A stretch of DNA of 15,765 nucleotides from Actinomycetes bacterium (lineage in GTDB: Bacteria; Actinomycetota; Humimicrobiia; Humimicrobiales; Humimicrobiaceae). The position numbers and the translations under genes are program-made. The notes below the pieces were generated by a model. It had not been told where the DNA came from, searched no databases, and worked only from the letters and a program-made list of their open reading frames with translations. Below are positions 1 through 7,573 of the stretch, in pieces (the stretch's first letter is position 1; every line of letters starts with the position of its first letter). Where the stretch lies: assembly GCA_030603375.1 (NCBI GenBank), contig JAUVXY010000015.1, forward strand, positions 1 through 15,765, read 5' to 3'.

Positions 1-1
1 T

Positions 2-409
2 TTTGAAGCCCGCAGATTATCTAAAGGAGTTAAAACCCTTTATGTAAATAAAATGCTGCATGTGTTCAAAATACTTAGAAACAACGAAATTGTCGCAATT
101 CCCACAGACTGGGATCCTGGCGCCAGAGCAACCCCTTTTAATCTTTTTGGCAAAAAGGCTTATATCCCAAACGGACCGGTTCATATAGCATTGATGTCCG
201 GGGCAGCTTTAATTCCAAGCTTTATTATTAGAAAAGGAAAGTACAACCATTACCAGGTAATCGGAGAGCCGATAAAGCTTTGCACCGAAGGAGATAAAAA
301 AACTTTAATTTCAAAAAATATGGGAAAAATGGTAGAAGTTTTAGAAAAGTATATAAAAGACAATATTGTTGAGTGGGAAATGTTCCATAATATATGGGAC
401 GAAGAATAA
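2..409 (+). CDS. Lysophospholipid acyltransferase, LpxL/HtrB-PIM acyltransferase type (3' part)
   Basis: The frame is open from the left edge, so this is the C-terminal 135 residues of a longer protein; the ATG at 53 is internal. The visible part carries the second half of the LpxL/HtrB/PatA acyltransferase fold: an Ile-Pro-Thr-Asp-Trp-Asp stretch, then a Phe-Gly-Lys-Lys-Ala segment, an Asn-Gly-Pro turn, and a helix followed by Gly-Ala-Ala-Leu-Ile-Pro. This order is typical of enzymes that move an acyl chain from acyl-ACP or acyl-CoA onto a glycolipid at the inner face of the membrane. The catalytic His-x4-Asp lies upstream of the window, so the acceptor cannot be told. In Gram-negatives it would be lipid A, in Actinobacteria phosphatidylinositol mannoside. 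The Ca2+-ATPase gene starts 16 nt downstream, probably in the same operon. Confidence 0.78.
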   Translation, partial: FEARRLSKGVKTLYVNKMLHVFKILRNNEIVAIPTDWDPGARATPFNLFGKKAYIPNGPVHIALMSGAALIPSFIIRKGKYNHYQVIGEPIKLCTEGDKKTLISKNMGKMVEVLEKYIKDNIVEWEMFHNIWDEE

Positions 410-425
410 CTAAAAACATTTCGAC

Positions 426-3233
426 ATGAAAACCATAAGCAAAAACAACATTAATCCTTATAGTAATACCGTCTGGCATGCTGAAGCTATAAAAAATGTA
501 GAGCATATACTAAAAACAAATATCTCTTCTGGCTTAAGCGAAAAAGAAGCTGAAGAAAAAATCAAAGAAGTAGGATTTAATGAGTTAGAAGAAAAAAAGG
601 GCCGCTCTCCTCTTAAAATATTTATCTCTCAGTTCAATGATTTTATGATCTGGATCCTGATTGCAGCAGCATTTGTTTCCGGAGTTATTATAAGAGAGAT
701 CACTGATGCCATCGTTATATTAATAATACTAATAATTAATTCAGCGCTTGGCTTTACCCAGGAGTACAGAGCAGAAAAAGCTCTCCAGGCGTTAAAGGAA
801 CTGGCATCTCCTGCAGCCACTGTTATAAGAGACGGCAAAGAAAAAAACATCAGCTCAAAAAGCCTTGTTCCGGGCGACTTGATAAAACTATCTCCCGGAG
901 ATTTAGTTCCTGCTGATTGCAGGATTATAAGAGAAACTAATCTTCAGACAGATGAATCTATTCTCACAGGTGAGTCGCTGCCGGTAGATAAAACCACAGA
1001 TACCTTAAAAAAAATTCATGTCCCGCTTGGTGATAAGAAAAACATGCTATTCAGCGGCACCACTATAGTCAAAGGAAGATGCATGGCTGTACTAGTGGGA
1101 ACTGGAAAAAATACCGAAATTGGTAAAATTGCAGGTATGATACAAGAAATTGAAGAGCCTACCCCGCTGCAAATAGAATTAAAAACTATTGGCAAAAAAA
1201 TAGGCATTATTTGTCTTGCAGTAAGCGGCATAGTATTTTTATCCGGAGTAATTAAGGGAAACGAACTTGCTGAAATGTTTCTGGTAGCAGTTGACCTTGC
1301 TGTTGCTGCCATACCTGAAGGGCTTCCAGCTGTTGTCACTGTTTCGCTTGCTCTCGGTGTTCAAAAAATGGCAAAAAATAACGCTCTGGTTAGAAAATTA
1401 AGCTCTGTTGAAACTTTGGGAGGGGTAACAGTAATATGTACCGATAAGACAGGGACGCTAACTGAAAACAGAATGAGGATAAGAAAAATATACTCAGGTG
1501 TTGAAGAAGTAAGTGAATACGAAAAATTTTTAAAAAAATATAATAGTGATTTAAGCACAAATAAAAAAAATATTTTAATCACAAAGGTTTTAACCAAAAA
1601 CACTGCCTTGAAATTCTTAGTTGAAAATTCTGTACTTTGTAATGATGCCTATTATGCAAATAAAGAAGACAGGAAAATTTCAGGGGACCCCACCGAAGCC
1701 GCTCTTATAGAAATGGGGAGTTTTTTTTCGCTGGATAAAAGCAATCTGGAATCCAAAAAACCAAGGATACTGGAGGAACCATTTGATTCTACACGTAAAA
1801 TGATGACCACGATTCATAAAATTTCTAAGGATTCTTCCCCATCTTACATACTATTTTCAAAAGGGGCGCCTGAAATTATCCTCCAAAGATGCTCAAAGAT
1901 AATGAAAAACGATATTGTTGCTGAAATATCTGCAGAGGACAAAGAAAAATTAAAAAATATCAACTCGGCTCTTGCCAGCGGCGCAATGAGAAATTTAGCT
2001 TTTGCTTTTAAATATTTAGACCACCTTCCAGACAGCAAAAGTATAAAAGACGAAGAAACCAATCTTACGTACTGCGGAATTGTTGGAATGATAGATCCTC
2101 CAAGACCAGAAGTATATGATGCCATAGAGAAATGCAAAAAGGCAAACATAGAAGTAATAATGGCTACAGGTGATCACAAACTTACTGCTAAAGCTATCGG
2201 AAAAGAGCTTGGTATACTTGGCGAAAGCGGTAGAACAATAGATGGAGAACAATTTGATGCACTAACCGAAGAACAGCTTGAAAAGCAAATAAGCGATATA
2301 AAAATATTTGCCAGAGTTTCGCCTTCAAATAAGGTGGACATCATAGGCGCCCTCAAAAAAAATAACCACATAGTGGCAATGACCGGAGATGGGATAAATG
2401 ATGCTCCTTCGCTCAAAAAAGCAGATATTGGAGTTGCAATGGGTATAACAGGTACAGATGTAAGCAAAGAATCAAGCGATATGATTCTTACAGATGATAA
2501 CTTTGCAACAATAGTGAAAGCAGTAAGAGAAGGAAGAATAATATATGCCAACCTTAAAAAATTTATATTGTTTTTGCTCTCTTGCAATATCTCAGAAGTA
2601 CTCCTTATGTTTATATCAATAGTAATTGGGGATTATGTTTTCTATCTCTTTACCGGCCAAAAGGGATTTATATATATACCGCTGCTGCCTGTTCAAATCT
2701 TATGGATGAATCTAGTTACCGATGGTTTGCCTGCAATGGCCCTTGGCGTAGATCCTCCTGAAAAAAATATTATGGCCAGAAAAGCTGCCAAAAAAAGGGA
2801 GCAAATCCTCAGTAAAAAAAGACTGTTTCTGACCATGTGGCAGGGCTTTATTTTAACTTTAGGTTCGCTTTTTATATACTTTACCGGCCCCATTCTTTTT
2901 GATACACATACCTCCATTTCCGACACAAAGATTTTCCAAACTTCTGTTTTTACAACTTTGGTTTTAACGCAGCTTCTTCATACGTTTAATTACAGGTTTG
3001 AAAAAAGAGGTATTTTTAACAAAGGCATCTTTGGCAACAAATATTTAAATCTTGCAATAGTACTTTCTATTTTACTGCAGGTATCTATAATTTATGTTCC
3101 TTTGCTCCAAAAAGTTTTTAGTACAGCCAGTCTAAACCTATACCACTGGATATTTATAATAATTGGTTCTGTATTTCCAGTTATTATAATTAACTTCATA
3201 AATGAAATTATGTATAGAAAAAGTAAAAATTAA
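426..3233 (+). CDS. Calcium-transporting P-type ATPase (P2A, PacL-like)
   Basis: A complete 935-residue P-type ATPase that would pump Ca2+ out of the cytosol at the cost of ATP. Seen in order: an N-terminal cation-ATPase domain (about 15-75), M1/M2, the actuator with TGES at 181-184, M4 with PEGLP at 297-301, the phosphorylation site CTDKTGTLT with Asp340, the hinge TGDGINDAP at 653-661, and C-terminal membrane helices. The Ca2+ ligands known from SERCA have counterparts: Glu298 in M4, Asn721 and Glu724 in M5, and Asn762, Thr765 and Asp766 in M6. The M8 Glu of SERCA is not evident (Gln-Leu-Leu-His region). PEGLP and the M6 Asn-Leu-Val-Thr-Asp favour Ca2+ over Na+/K+; Mn2+ is possible. No clear Shine-Dalgarno sequence precedes the ATG. 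The start is chosen because the family-typical Trp-His-Ala lies about 17 residues in. Confidence 0.93.
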   Translation: MKTISKNNINPYSNTVWHAEAIKNVEHILKTNISSGLSEKEAEEKIKEVGFNELEEKKGRSPLKIFISQFNDFMIWILIAAAFVSGVIIREITDAIVILIILIINSALGFTQEYRAEKALQALKELASPAATVIRDGKEKNISSKSLVPGDLIKLSPGDLVPADCRIIRETNLQTDESILTGESLPVDKTTDTLKKIHVPLGDKKNMLFSGTTIVKGRCMAVLVGTGKNTEIGKIAGMIQEIEEPTPLQIELKTIGKKIGIICLAVSGIVFLSGVIKGNELAEMFLVAVDLAVAAIPEGLPAVVTVSLALGVQKMAKNNALVRKLSSVETLGGVTVICTDKTGTLTENRMRIRKIYSGVEEVSEYEKFLKKYNSDLSTNKKNILITKVLTKNTALKFLVENSVLCNDAYYANKEDRKISGDPTEAALIEMGSFFSLDKSNLESKKPRILEEPFDSTRKMMTTIHKISKDSSPSYILFSKGAPEIILQRCSKIMKNDIVAEISAEDKEKLKNINSALASGAMRNLAFAFKYLDHLPDSKSIKDEETNLTYCGIVGMIDPPRPEVYDAIEKCKKANIEVIMATGDHKLTAKAIGKELGILGESGRTIDGEQFDALTEEQLEKQISDIKIFARVSPSNKVDIIGALKKNNHIVAMTGDGINDAPSLKKADIGVAMGITGTDVSKESSDMILTDDNFATIVKAVREGRIIYANLKKFILFLLSCNISEVLLMFISIVIGDYVFYLFTGQKGFIYIPLLPVQILWMNLVTDGLPAMALGVDPPEKNIMARKAAKKREQILSKKRLFLTMWQGFILTLGSLFIYFTGPILFDTHTSISDTKIFQTSVFTTLVLTQLLHTFNYRFEKRGIFNKGIFGNKYLNLAIVLSILLQVSIIYVPLLQKVFSTASLNLYHWIFIIIGSVFPVIIINFINEIMYRKSKN

Positions 3234-3279
3234 TAATTTTAAAAATAATTGCTCTTTAAAAAATTTATCAGGAGTTAAA

Positions 3280-3834
3280 ATGCCAAGCATAATATATGAG
3301 ATAGAAGATTCTTGCCTTGAGCTAATCAAGGGCGATATTACAACCCAGAAAACTGATGCTATAGTAAATGCAGCGAACAAAGCATTGTCTCCCGGAGGTG
3401 GAGTGTCAGGTGCCATTCATAGAGCCGCAGGGCCAAACCTGCGGGAAGAATGCAGAACTCTTGGAGGCTGCAAAACAGGTGAAGCAAAAATTTCAAAAGG
3501 CTATCATCTTCCGGCAAAATATGTAATTCATACTGTCGGCCCTGTTTACGGTGAGAGCCCTGATGATGAGTTATGTCTAAGCAACAGTTATAAAAACAGC
3601 CTTTACAAAGCATCTAAAAATAATATTAAAAGCATATCGTTTCCATCAATAAGTACAGGAATCTTTGGATATCCGGTAAAAGAAGCTTCTGAAGTTGCGC
3701 TTAATACAATAATTGATTATCTTAGAAAACATCCGGGAATTAAGCTTGTTAGAATGGTCCTGCATTCTGATGAGGATCTGCAGACTTACAAATCAACATT
3801 AGAAAAAATTTTAAACTCTCCGGGGCAGCAGTAA
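3280..3834 (+). CDS. Macro-domain protein (MacroD/YmdB-like ADP-ribose hydrolase family)
   Basis: A 184-residue single macro domain, a fold that binds ADP-ribose and in the MacroD/YmdB branch hydrolyses O-acetyl-ADP-ribose or removes mono-ADP-ribose from proteins. Motifs in order: GDIT at 18-21, NAAN at 30-33, a glycine loop GGGVSGAIH at 39-47, the Cys-containing segment with Thr-Gly-Glu-Ala at 66-69, IHTVGP at 83-88 and STGIFGYP at 125-132. The frame is open up to an ATG at 3202 inside the ATPase gene. The ATG at 3280 is preferred because GGAG at 3271-3274 sits 5 nt before it and the macro domain begins there. The acidic residue that usually follows Val in the glycine loop is Ser43 here, so catalysis may be altered. 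It follows the Ca2+-ATPase gene by 46 nt and is probably co-transcribed. Confidence 0.9.
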   Translation: MPSIIYEIEDSCLELIKGDITTQKTDAIVNAANKALSPGGGVSGAIHRAAGPNLREECRTLGGCKTGEAKISKGYHLPAKYVIHTVGPVYGESPDDELCLSNSYKNSLYKASKNNIKSISFPSISTGIFGYPVKEASEVALNTIIDYLRKHPGIKLVRMVLHSDEDLQTYKSTLEKILNSPGQQ

Positions 3835-3855
3835 TTTTTATGCGCTATAAAAATT
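3833..3855. terminator. AT-rich hairpin shared by two convergent stop codons
   Basis: AATTTTTAT at 3833-3841 and ATAAAAATT at 3847-3855 form a perfect 9-bp inverted repeat around a 5-nt GCGCT loop. It covers the last bases of the macro-gene stop and of the nrdJ stop, which face each other 19 nt apart. The stem is almost all A/T and no clean run of T follows on either strand. It is therefore a weak bidirectional terminator candidate rather than a confident one. Confidence 0.4.
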
Positions 3856-6220
3856 AGGAGCACTTGGAAAATCCGCAGCTTCTGCAGACATAACATCCAC
3901 CCTCAGGCTCCATTATAACATCACACTCGGGGCATATCATTACCGATCTTGGACCGCCTGTCACATCCAGATCAAACTTATTAGATCCTTTCATGTAAAA
4001 TTCCAGGGCTTTTCCAATAGCATCGGGGCAGGACAACACATGCGTGTTACTATCAGCGATACAGGTTATACATCTTATTCCAGTAATTTGCTTTTGTATT
4101 GATTCTATGTCTATGCCTGACCTTATAGCAACGCTGACAAGCCTCCCTACAGCTTCAGACAAAGCCGCACAACCTTCTTCACCCGTATTTATAAATACTT
4201 CACATATTCCATTGTCATCTGAATTTACAGTAACATAAAGTTTGCCACAATCTCCAATTAAGTATTTCTTCGTCATTCCACTTGTTACTTCAGGTCGTGG
4301 TCTTGGTTTTATCTTCTTTGTTGTTTTTTTATCCAACTCTTCTTCTTTGCTCTCCCCGCCAGGTCCTTCTGCCTCCTCTAAAATTTTTTTCTTTCCTTCA
4401 ATTTCCTCCGGAGATGCTTTAGCTATATTTTCTTCCTTTTTCTCTCTTTCTACTTCCAATACCTGGACTTCCCTGCTTCCGTCTCTATATATAGTAGTTC
4501 CCTTGCACCCCAGCCTGTAAGCCAGAACATATACATCTTCTACATCTTTTTCGGTTGCGCTGTTTGGGAAATTAACAGTTTTAGAAACTGCATTGTCCAC
4601 AAATTCCTGAAAAGCTGCCTGCATTCTAACATGCCAAATCGGTGTTACTTCATGAGCTGTTACAAATATCCTCTTGCAGACAGCAGGGATCTCAGCAATA
4701 TCTTCCAGATTACCTTTTCTTGCCACCTTTTCCATAAGCTCTTTACTATAAAATTTTTCAATTTTGGCTGTTTTTTCAAAATAAGGGTTCACCTCCACAA
4801 GCCTATCATTGTCCATTACATTTTTAACAAATGATATTGCAAAAAGAGGTTCTACGCCGCTGGAGCACCCTGCAATAATGCTTAGCGTTCCTGTAGGAGC
4901 AATAGTAGTAGTGGTAGCATTTCTAATCCTACAGCCATCCTGAGTACCATATATACTTCCTTCGAAGTTTGGGAAAACTCCTTTTTCTCCCGCTAAACTT
5001 TTAGATGCTTCTTTTGATTCATTTTGGATGAAGCTCATAATGTCCCGGGCAAGTTCCAAAGCTTCTTCACCATTATATGGTATCCCCAGAACTATTAGCA
5101 TATCTGCAAATCCCATAACTCCAAGACCTATCTTCCTGTTCCCGTTAACCATCTTCTTTATTTTCTCTAAAGGGTATTTGCTCATATCAATCACATCATC
5201 TAAAAACCTGACTGCGGTGTGAACGACTTTCTTTAACTTATCGTAATCAATTTTTCTTTCCCCATCTTCTTCCTTTATCATACGAGATAAATTTATAGAC
5301 CCTAAATTACATGCTTCGTATGGTAGCAGAGGCTGTTCGCCGCAGGGATTGGTGCTTTCAATTATACCAATATTTGGCGTGGGATTATCTTTGTTTAATC
5401 TGTCCAAAAATACAATGCCGGGATCCCCATTCTTCCACGCATGCTCAACTATCTTTTTAAAGACATCCCTTGCATTGTATCTATCTACAACCTCTTTGGT
5501 CCTTGGGTTGATAACATCATATTCATCATTATTTTCAACTGCCTTCATAAAGGCTTCTGTGATCCCAACTGAAATATTAAAATTATTCAATTTATCGCCA
5601 TCTTCTTTGGATACTATAAAATCCAAAATATCAGGATGGTCCACCCGCAGTATCCCCATATTTGCACCTCTTCTTGTGCCACCCTGCTTTATAGTATCAG
5701 TAGCAGCATTGAAAACAGTCATAAAAGAAATAGGGCCGCTTGATACTCCTTTGGTAGTAAGAACCACATCATTCCTGGGTCTTATGTTAGAAAATGAATA
5801 GCCAACTCCTCCACCCGACTTTTGTATAAGGGCAGTTTCCTTTATAGCCTCAAAAATACTCTCCATGGAATCTCCTACAGGAAGTACGAAACAGGCAGCC
5901 AGTTGCTGGAGCTCCCTTCCGGCATTCATAAGTGTCGGCGAGTTTGGTAAAAAATCAAGATCTGCCATAATATCAAAAAACTGTTTTTCTATTTTCCTAA
6001 TTTCTTCCTTTGTCTTGCCATAGTTTTTCTCAGCAGAGGCAACATTTTTAGCAACCCTTACAAACATACCAACGGGCTCCTCCAGTAGAGTGCCCTTTTC
6101 ATCTTTTTTAAGGTCTCTTTTCTTTAAAACCTTTATTGCATTTTCTGTTAATTTTATTTTTTTATTATAATAATAGTTATCCTGATTTTTTCCTTTTTTA
6201 AGCTTTTCTGCTTCCTTCAT
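3854..6220 (-). CDS. nrdJ: Adenosylcobalamin-dependent (class II) ribonucleoside-diphosphate reductase
   Basis: A 788-residue enzyme that reduces ribonucleotides to deoxyribonucleotides with a thiyl radical generated from coenzyme B12, without oxygen. Visible: an N-terminal RNR domain without an obvious ATP-cone; NSPTLMNAG at 93-101; the first redox Cys, Cys110; the active-site run NPCGEQPLLPYEACNLGS beginning at 291, with Asn291, radical Cys293, Glu295 and second redox Cys304; and a Thr-rich APTGT phosphate-binding loop near 441-445. A Lys/Glu-rich linker (about 590-640) leads to a C-terminal TSCPD-type domain. The tail has Cys763-x2-Cys766, then Cys776, 779, 782 and 787, suited to zinc binding or thioredoxin-linked re-reduction. 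The frame extends ten codons upstream, but AGGGGTG six nt before the ATG at 6220 fixes the start. There is no nrdA/B or nrdD in the window. Promoter and NrdR-type operator lie upstream. Confidence 0.96.
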   Translation of the reverse strand: MKEAEKLKKGKNQDNYYYNKKIKLTENAIKVLKKRDLKKDEKGTLLEEPVGMFVRVAKNVASAEKNYGKTKEEIRKIEKQFFDIMADLDFLPNSPTLMNAGRELQQLAACFVLPVGDSMESIFEAIKETALIQKSGGGVGYSFSNIRPRNDVVLTTKGVSSGPISFMTVFNAATDTIKQGGTRRGANMGILRVDHPDILDFIVSKEDGDKLNNFNISVGITEAFMKAVENNDEYDVINPRTKEVVDRYNARDVFKKIVEHAWKNGDPGIVFLDRLNKDNPTPNIGIIESTNPCGEQPLLPYEACNLGSINLSRMIKEEDGERKIDYDKLKKVVHTAVRFLDDVIDMSKYPLEKIKKMVNGNRKIGLGVMGFADMLIVLGIPYNGEEALELARDIMSFIQNESKEASKSLAGEKGVFPNFEGSIYGTQDGCRIRNATTTTIAPTGTLSIIAGCSSGVEPLFAISFVKNVMDNDRLVEVNPYFEKTAKIEKFYSKELMEKVARKGNLEDIAEIPAVCKRIFVTAHEVTPIWHVRMQAAFQEFVDNAVSKTVNFPNSATEKDVEDVYVLAYRLGCKGTTIYRDGSREVQVLEVEREKKEENIAKASPEEIEGKKKILEEAEGPGGESKEEELDKKTTKKIKPRPRPEVTSGMTKKYLIGDCGKLYVTVNSDDNGICEVFINTGEEGCAALSEAVGRLVSVAIRSGIDIESIQKQITGIRCITCIADSNTHVLSCPDAIGKALEFYMKGSNKFDLDVTGGPRSVMICPECDVIMEPEGGCYVCRSCGFSKCS

Positions 6221-6374
6221 AATTAACACCCCTAAAAATATTAATAACAATTTGAGCCTATTGCAAAAAACAGCTCTTTAGTTAAAGACTTCAGATAACT
6301 TGCTTCCTTCCTTAATTAAAAATTGTAGCATTATAACTTTCGATTAACACCCATTATGTTGTATATATTTTAAT

Positions 6375-6402
6375 ATTACAACACTATATATAGTGTTGTC
6401 AA
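6375..6402 (-). promoter_or_regulatory. nrdJ promoter, sigma-A type
   Basis: Reading leftward, TTGACA (6402-6397) is followed after 16 nt by TGTAAT (6380-6375). TAATAT (6378-6373, 18-nt spacing) is an alternative -10. The -35 is a perfect consensus hexamer. The spacer is occupied entirely by the NrdR-type palindrome, so a bound repressor would exclude RNA polymerase. The predicted start near 6367 leaves a leader of about 145 nt. Confidence 0.65.
6378..6399. promoter_or_regulatory. NrdR-box palindrome in the nrdJ promoter
   Basis: The 22 bp at 6378-6399 are a perfect dyad. Their 16-bp core, ACACTATATATAGTGT at 6381-6396, agrees with the NrdR-box consensus known upstream of ribonucleotide reductase genes in many bacteria (acaCwAtATaTwGtgt). 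NrdR boxes normally come in pairs about three helical turns apart. A weaker partner, ACACCCATTATGTTGT, lies at 6347-6362, 34 bp away centre to centre, and keeps only the outer ACA/TGT bases. The nrdR gene is not in the window. Confidence 0.8.
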
Positions 6403-6430
6403 ACAAATTTTTTATTTTTTATAAATAATT

Positions 6431-6459
6431 TTGACCTAAAAATTTAATGGTGTTATCTT
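6431..6459 (+). promoter_or_regulatory. Candidate promoter for the bS22-like gene
   Basis: TTGACC at 6431-6436 and TATCTT at 6454-6459 are separated by 17 nt. Two better -10-like hexamers, TATAAT at 6462-6467 and 6473-6478, lie further right but lack a good -35 at the right distance. The exact start is uncertain in such AT-rich DNA. Confidence 0.35.
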
Positions 6460-6550
6460 ATTATAATTCTGCTATAATTTAGACTTTAATTGCACAAATA
6501 CAAAAAATATTTGTATACTTAATAAAATATATAAACCAGACAGGAGTGCT

Positions 6551-6646
6551 ATGTCCTCGATAATCAAAAAGAGAAGAAAAAAAATGAGGAAAAAAAAGCA
6601 TAAAAAAATGCTTAAGAAAACAAGATGGCAGAGAAGAAATAAATAA
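6551..6646 (+). CDS. Small basic ribosomal protein, bS22-like (AURKAIP1/COX24 domain)
   Basis: A 31-codon gene whose product is nearly all Lys and Arg. It begins Met-Ser-Ser-Ile-Ile-Lys-Lys-Arg-Arg-Lys-Lys-Met and continues with Lys-His-Lys-Lys-Met-Leu-Lys-Lys-Thr-Arg-Trp-Gln-Arg-Arg. This is the pattern of the AURKAIP1/COX24 domain shared by mitochondrial mS38 and bacterial bS22, known from mycobacterial ribosomes, where it binds the small subunit near the decoding region. A strong AGGAG (6542-6546) precedes the ATG by 4 nt. The stop is 4 nt before the methyltransferase gene, which implies one transcript. The length matches the family's roughly 30-35 residues. Bacterial members are best known in Actinobacteria, which is the main taxonomic hint in this window. 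Confidence 0.88.
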   Translation: MSSIIKKRRKKMRKKKHKKMLKKTRWQRRNK

Positions 6647-6650
6647 TATA

Positions 6651-7571
6651 ATGGACAGTCATAGTTCTGCAGAAAAACATAATTTTTTAAACTTTCTTGA
6701 TGAAAAAATCTTAATCTGTGATGGGGCTATGGGAACCATGCTGCAAAAGGTTGGTTATTCTGCTTGCCCTGATTATTTAAATATAGAAAAAGATGGCAAA
6801 AAAAAAGTAGTGAATGTGCATCTTGGTTACATTAAGGCAGGATCAGACATAATCCAAACCAATACATTCGGCTCTAACCCATACAAACTTAAATCCTGCG
6901 GACTTCTTCCAGATATGGAAAAAATAAACAAAAATGCTGTGTCCATAGCAAATGAGGCTGTTAAAATCTACAAGGAAGAAACTGGCAGCAGCAGACACAT
7001 ATTTATAGCTGGCGATATCGGCCCTACAGGGAAACTGCTAGAGCCAGCTGGAGATGCGAAGTACAGTGAAGTTGTGGATCTGTATTCAAGACAAATCGAT
7101 ATTTTAGTAAAAAATTCTGTGGACCTGATACTAATTGAAACAATTATGGATTTAAATGAGGCAGCTGCAGCAGTTGAGGCAGTAAAAAAAGTAACATCCT
7201 CCATGCCGGTGGCGTGCACAATGACTTTTGGAGAAAACGGCGTTTCCATGATGGGAAATAAAGCCGAAGATTCACTTGTAATACTGCTAAATTCAGGGTG
7301 CGACATTGTGGGGGCAAATTGTGGCATGGGCTCTGACTCAATGCTTGGTATAGTAAAAAAAATGAGGAAAGCTGCTCCAGACGCTAAACTTATCTTTCAG
7401 CCTAATGCCGGCCTCCCTGTCCTTAAGAATGGAAAAACAGTCTATAATGAAACCCCTGAGTCTATGGCTTCTAACACCAAAGAATTCCTTCCCTACAAGC
7501 CATCAATACTCGGCGCATGTTGTGGCAGTACACCTGCCCACATTAGCAAAATAGCACAGCTGGTCAGGTAA
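6651..7571 (+). CDS. Homocysteine S-methyltransferase domain protein (MetH N-terminal type)
   Basis: A 306-residue TIM-barrel zinc methyltransferase made only of the homocysteine-binding module of cobalamin methionine synthase. Motifs: DGAMGTML at 24-31, a QTNTFGSN segment at 69-76, GDIGPTG at 121-127, ETIMDLNEA at 163-171, and three zinc ligands, Cys224 (Gly-Ala-Asn-Cys-Gly) and Cys290-Cys291 (Gly-Ala-Cys-Cys-Gly-Ser-Thr). These match Cys207, 272 and 273 of Thermotoga MetH. Homocysteine would be activated as a zinc thiolate. The folate, cobalamin and reactivation modules of MetH are absent, so a split methionine synthase, or transfer from S-methylmethionine or another donor, is possible. No good Shine-Dalgarno sequence precedes the ATG. 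With only 4 nt after the bS22-like stop, translation is probably coupled. Confidence 0.88.
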   Translation: MDSHSSAEKHNFLNFLDEKILICDGAMGTMLQKVGYSACPDYLNIEKDGKKKVVNVHLGYIKAGSDIIQTNTFGSNPYKLKSCGLLPDMEKINKNAVSIANEAVKIYKEETGSSRHIFIAGDIGPTGKLLEPAGDAKYSEVVDLYSRQIDILVKNSVDLILIETIMDLNEAAAAVEAVKKVTSSMPVACTMTFGENGVSMMGNKAEDSLVILLNSGCDIVGANCGMGSDSMLGIVKKMRKAAPDAKLIFQPNAGLPVLKNGKTVYNETPESMASNTKEFLPYKPSILGACCGSTPAHISKIAQLVR

Positions 7572-7573
7572 AT

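Larger units (their letters stand above)
6221..6550. other. Divergent intergenic region between nrdJ and the bS22-like gene
   Basis: A stretch of 330 bp without a supported gene. It holds the nrdJ promoter and palindrome (6375-6402), a roughly 145-nt nrdJ leader (about 6221-6367), a candidate rightward promoter (6431-6459), and a 7-bp inverted repeat ACAAATA/TATTTGT (6494-6500, 6508-6514) in the leader of the bS22-like gene. I find no cobalamin-riboswitch signature in the nrdJ leader, although the enzyme depends on B12. Confidence 0.7.

Noticed and set aside
6278..6331. A 17-codon frame in the nrdJ leader (Met-Leu-Gln-Phe-Leu-Ile...) as a possible leader peptide
   Set aside because: It has no ribosome-binding site, no run of regulatory codons and no attenuator hairpin behind it; such a frame is expected by chance.
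6221..6367. Cobalamin riboswitch ahead of the B12-dependent reductase
   Set aside because: The leader is only about 145 nt, AT-rich, and I find no B12-box-like sequence or GC-rich helices.
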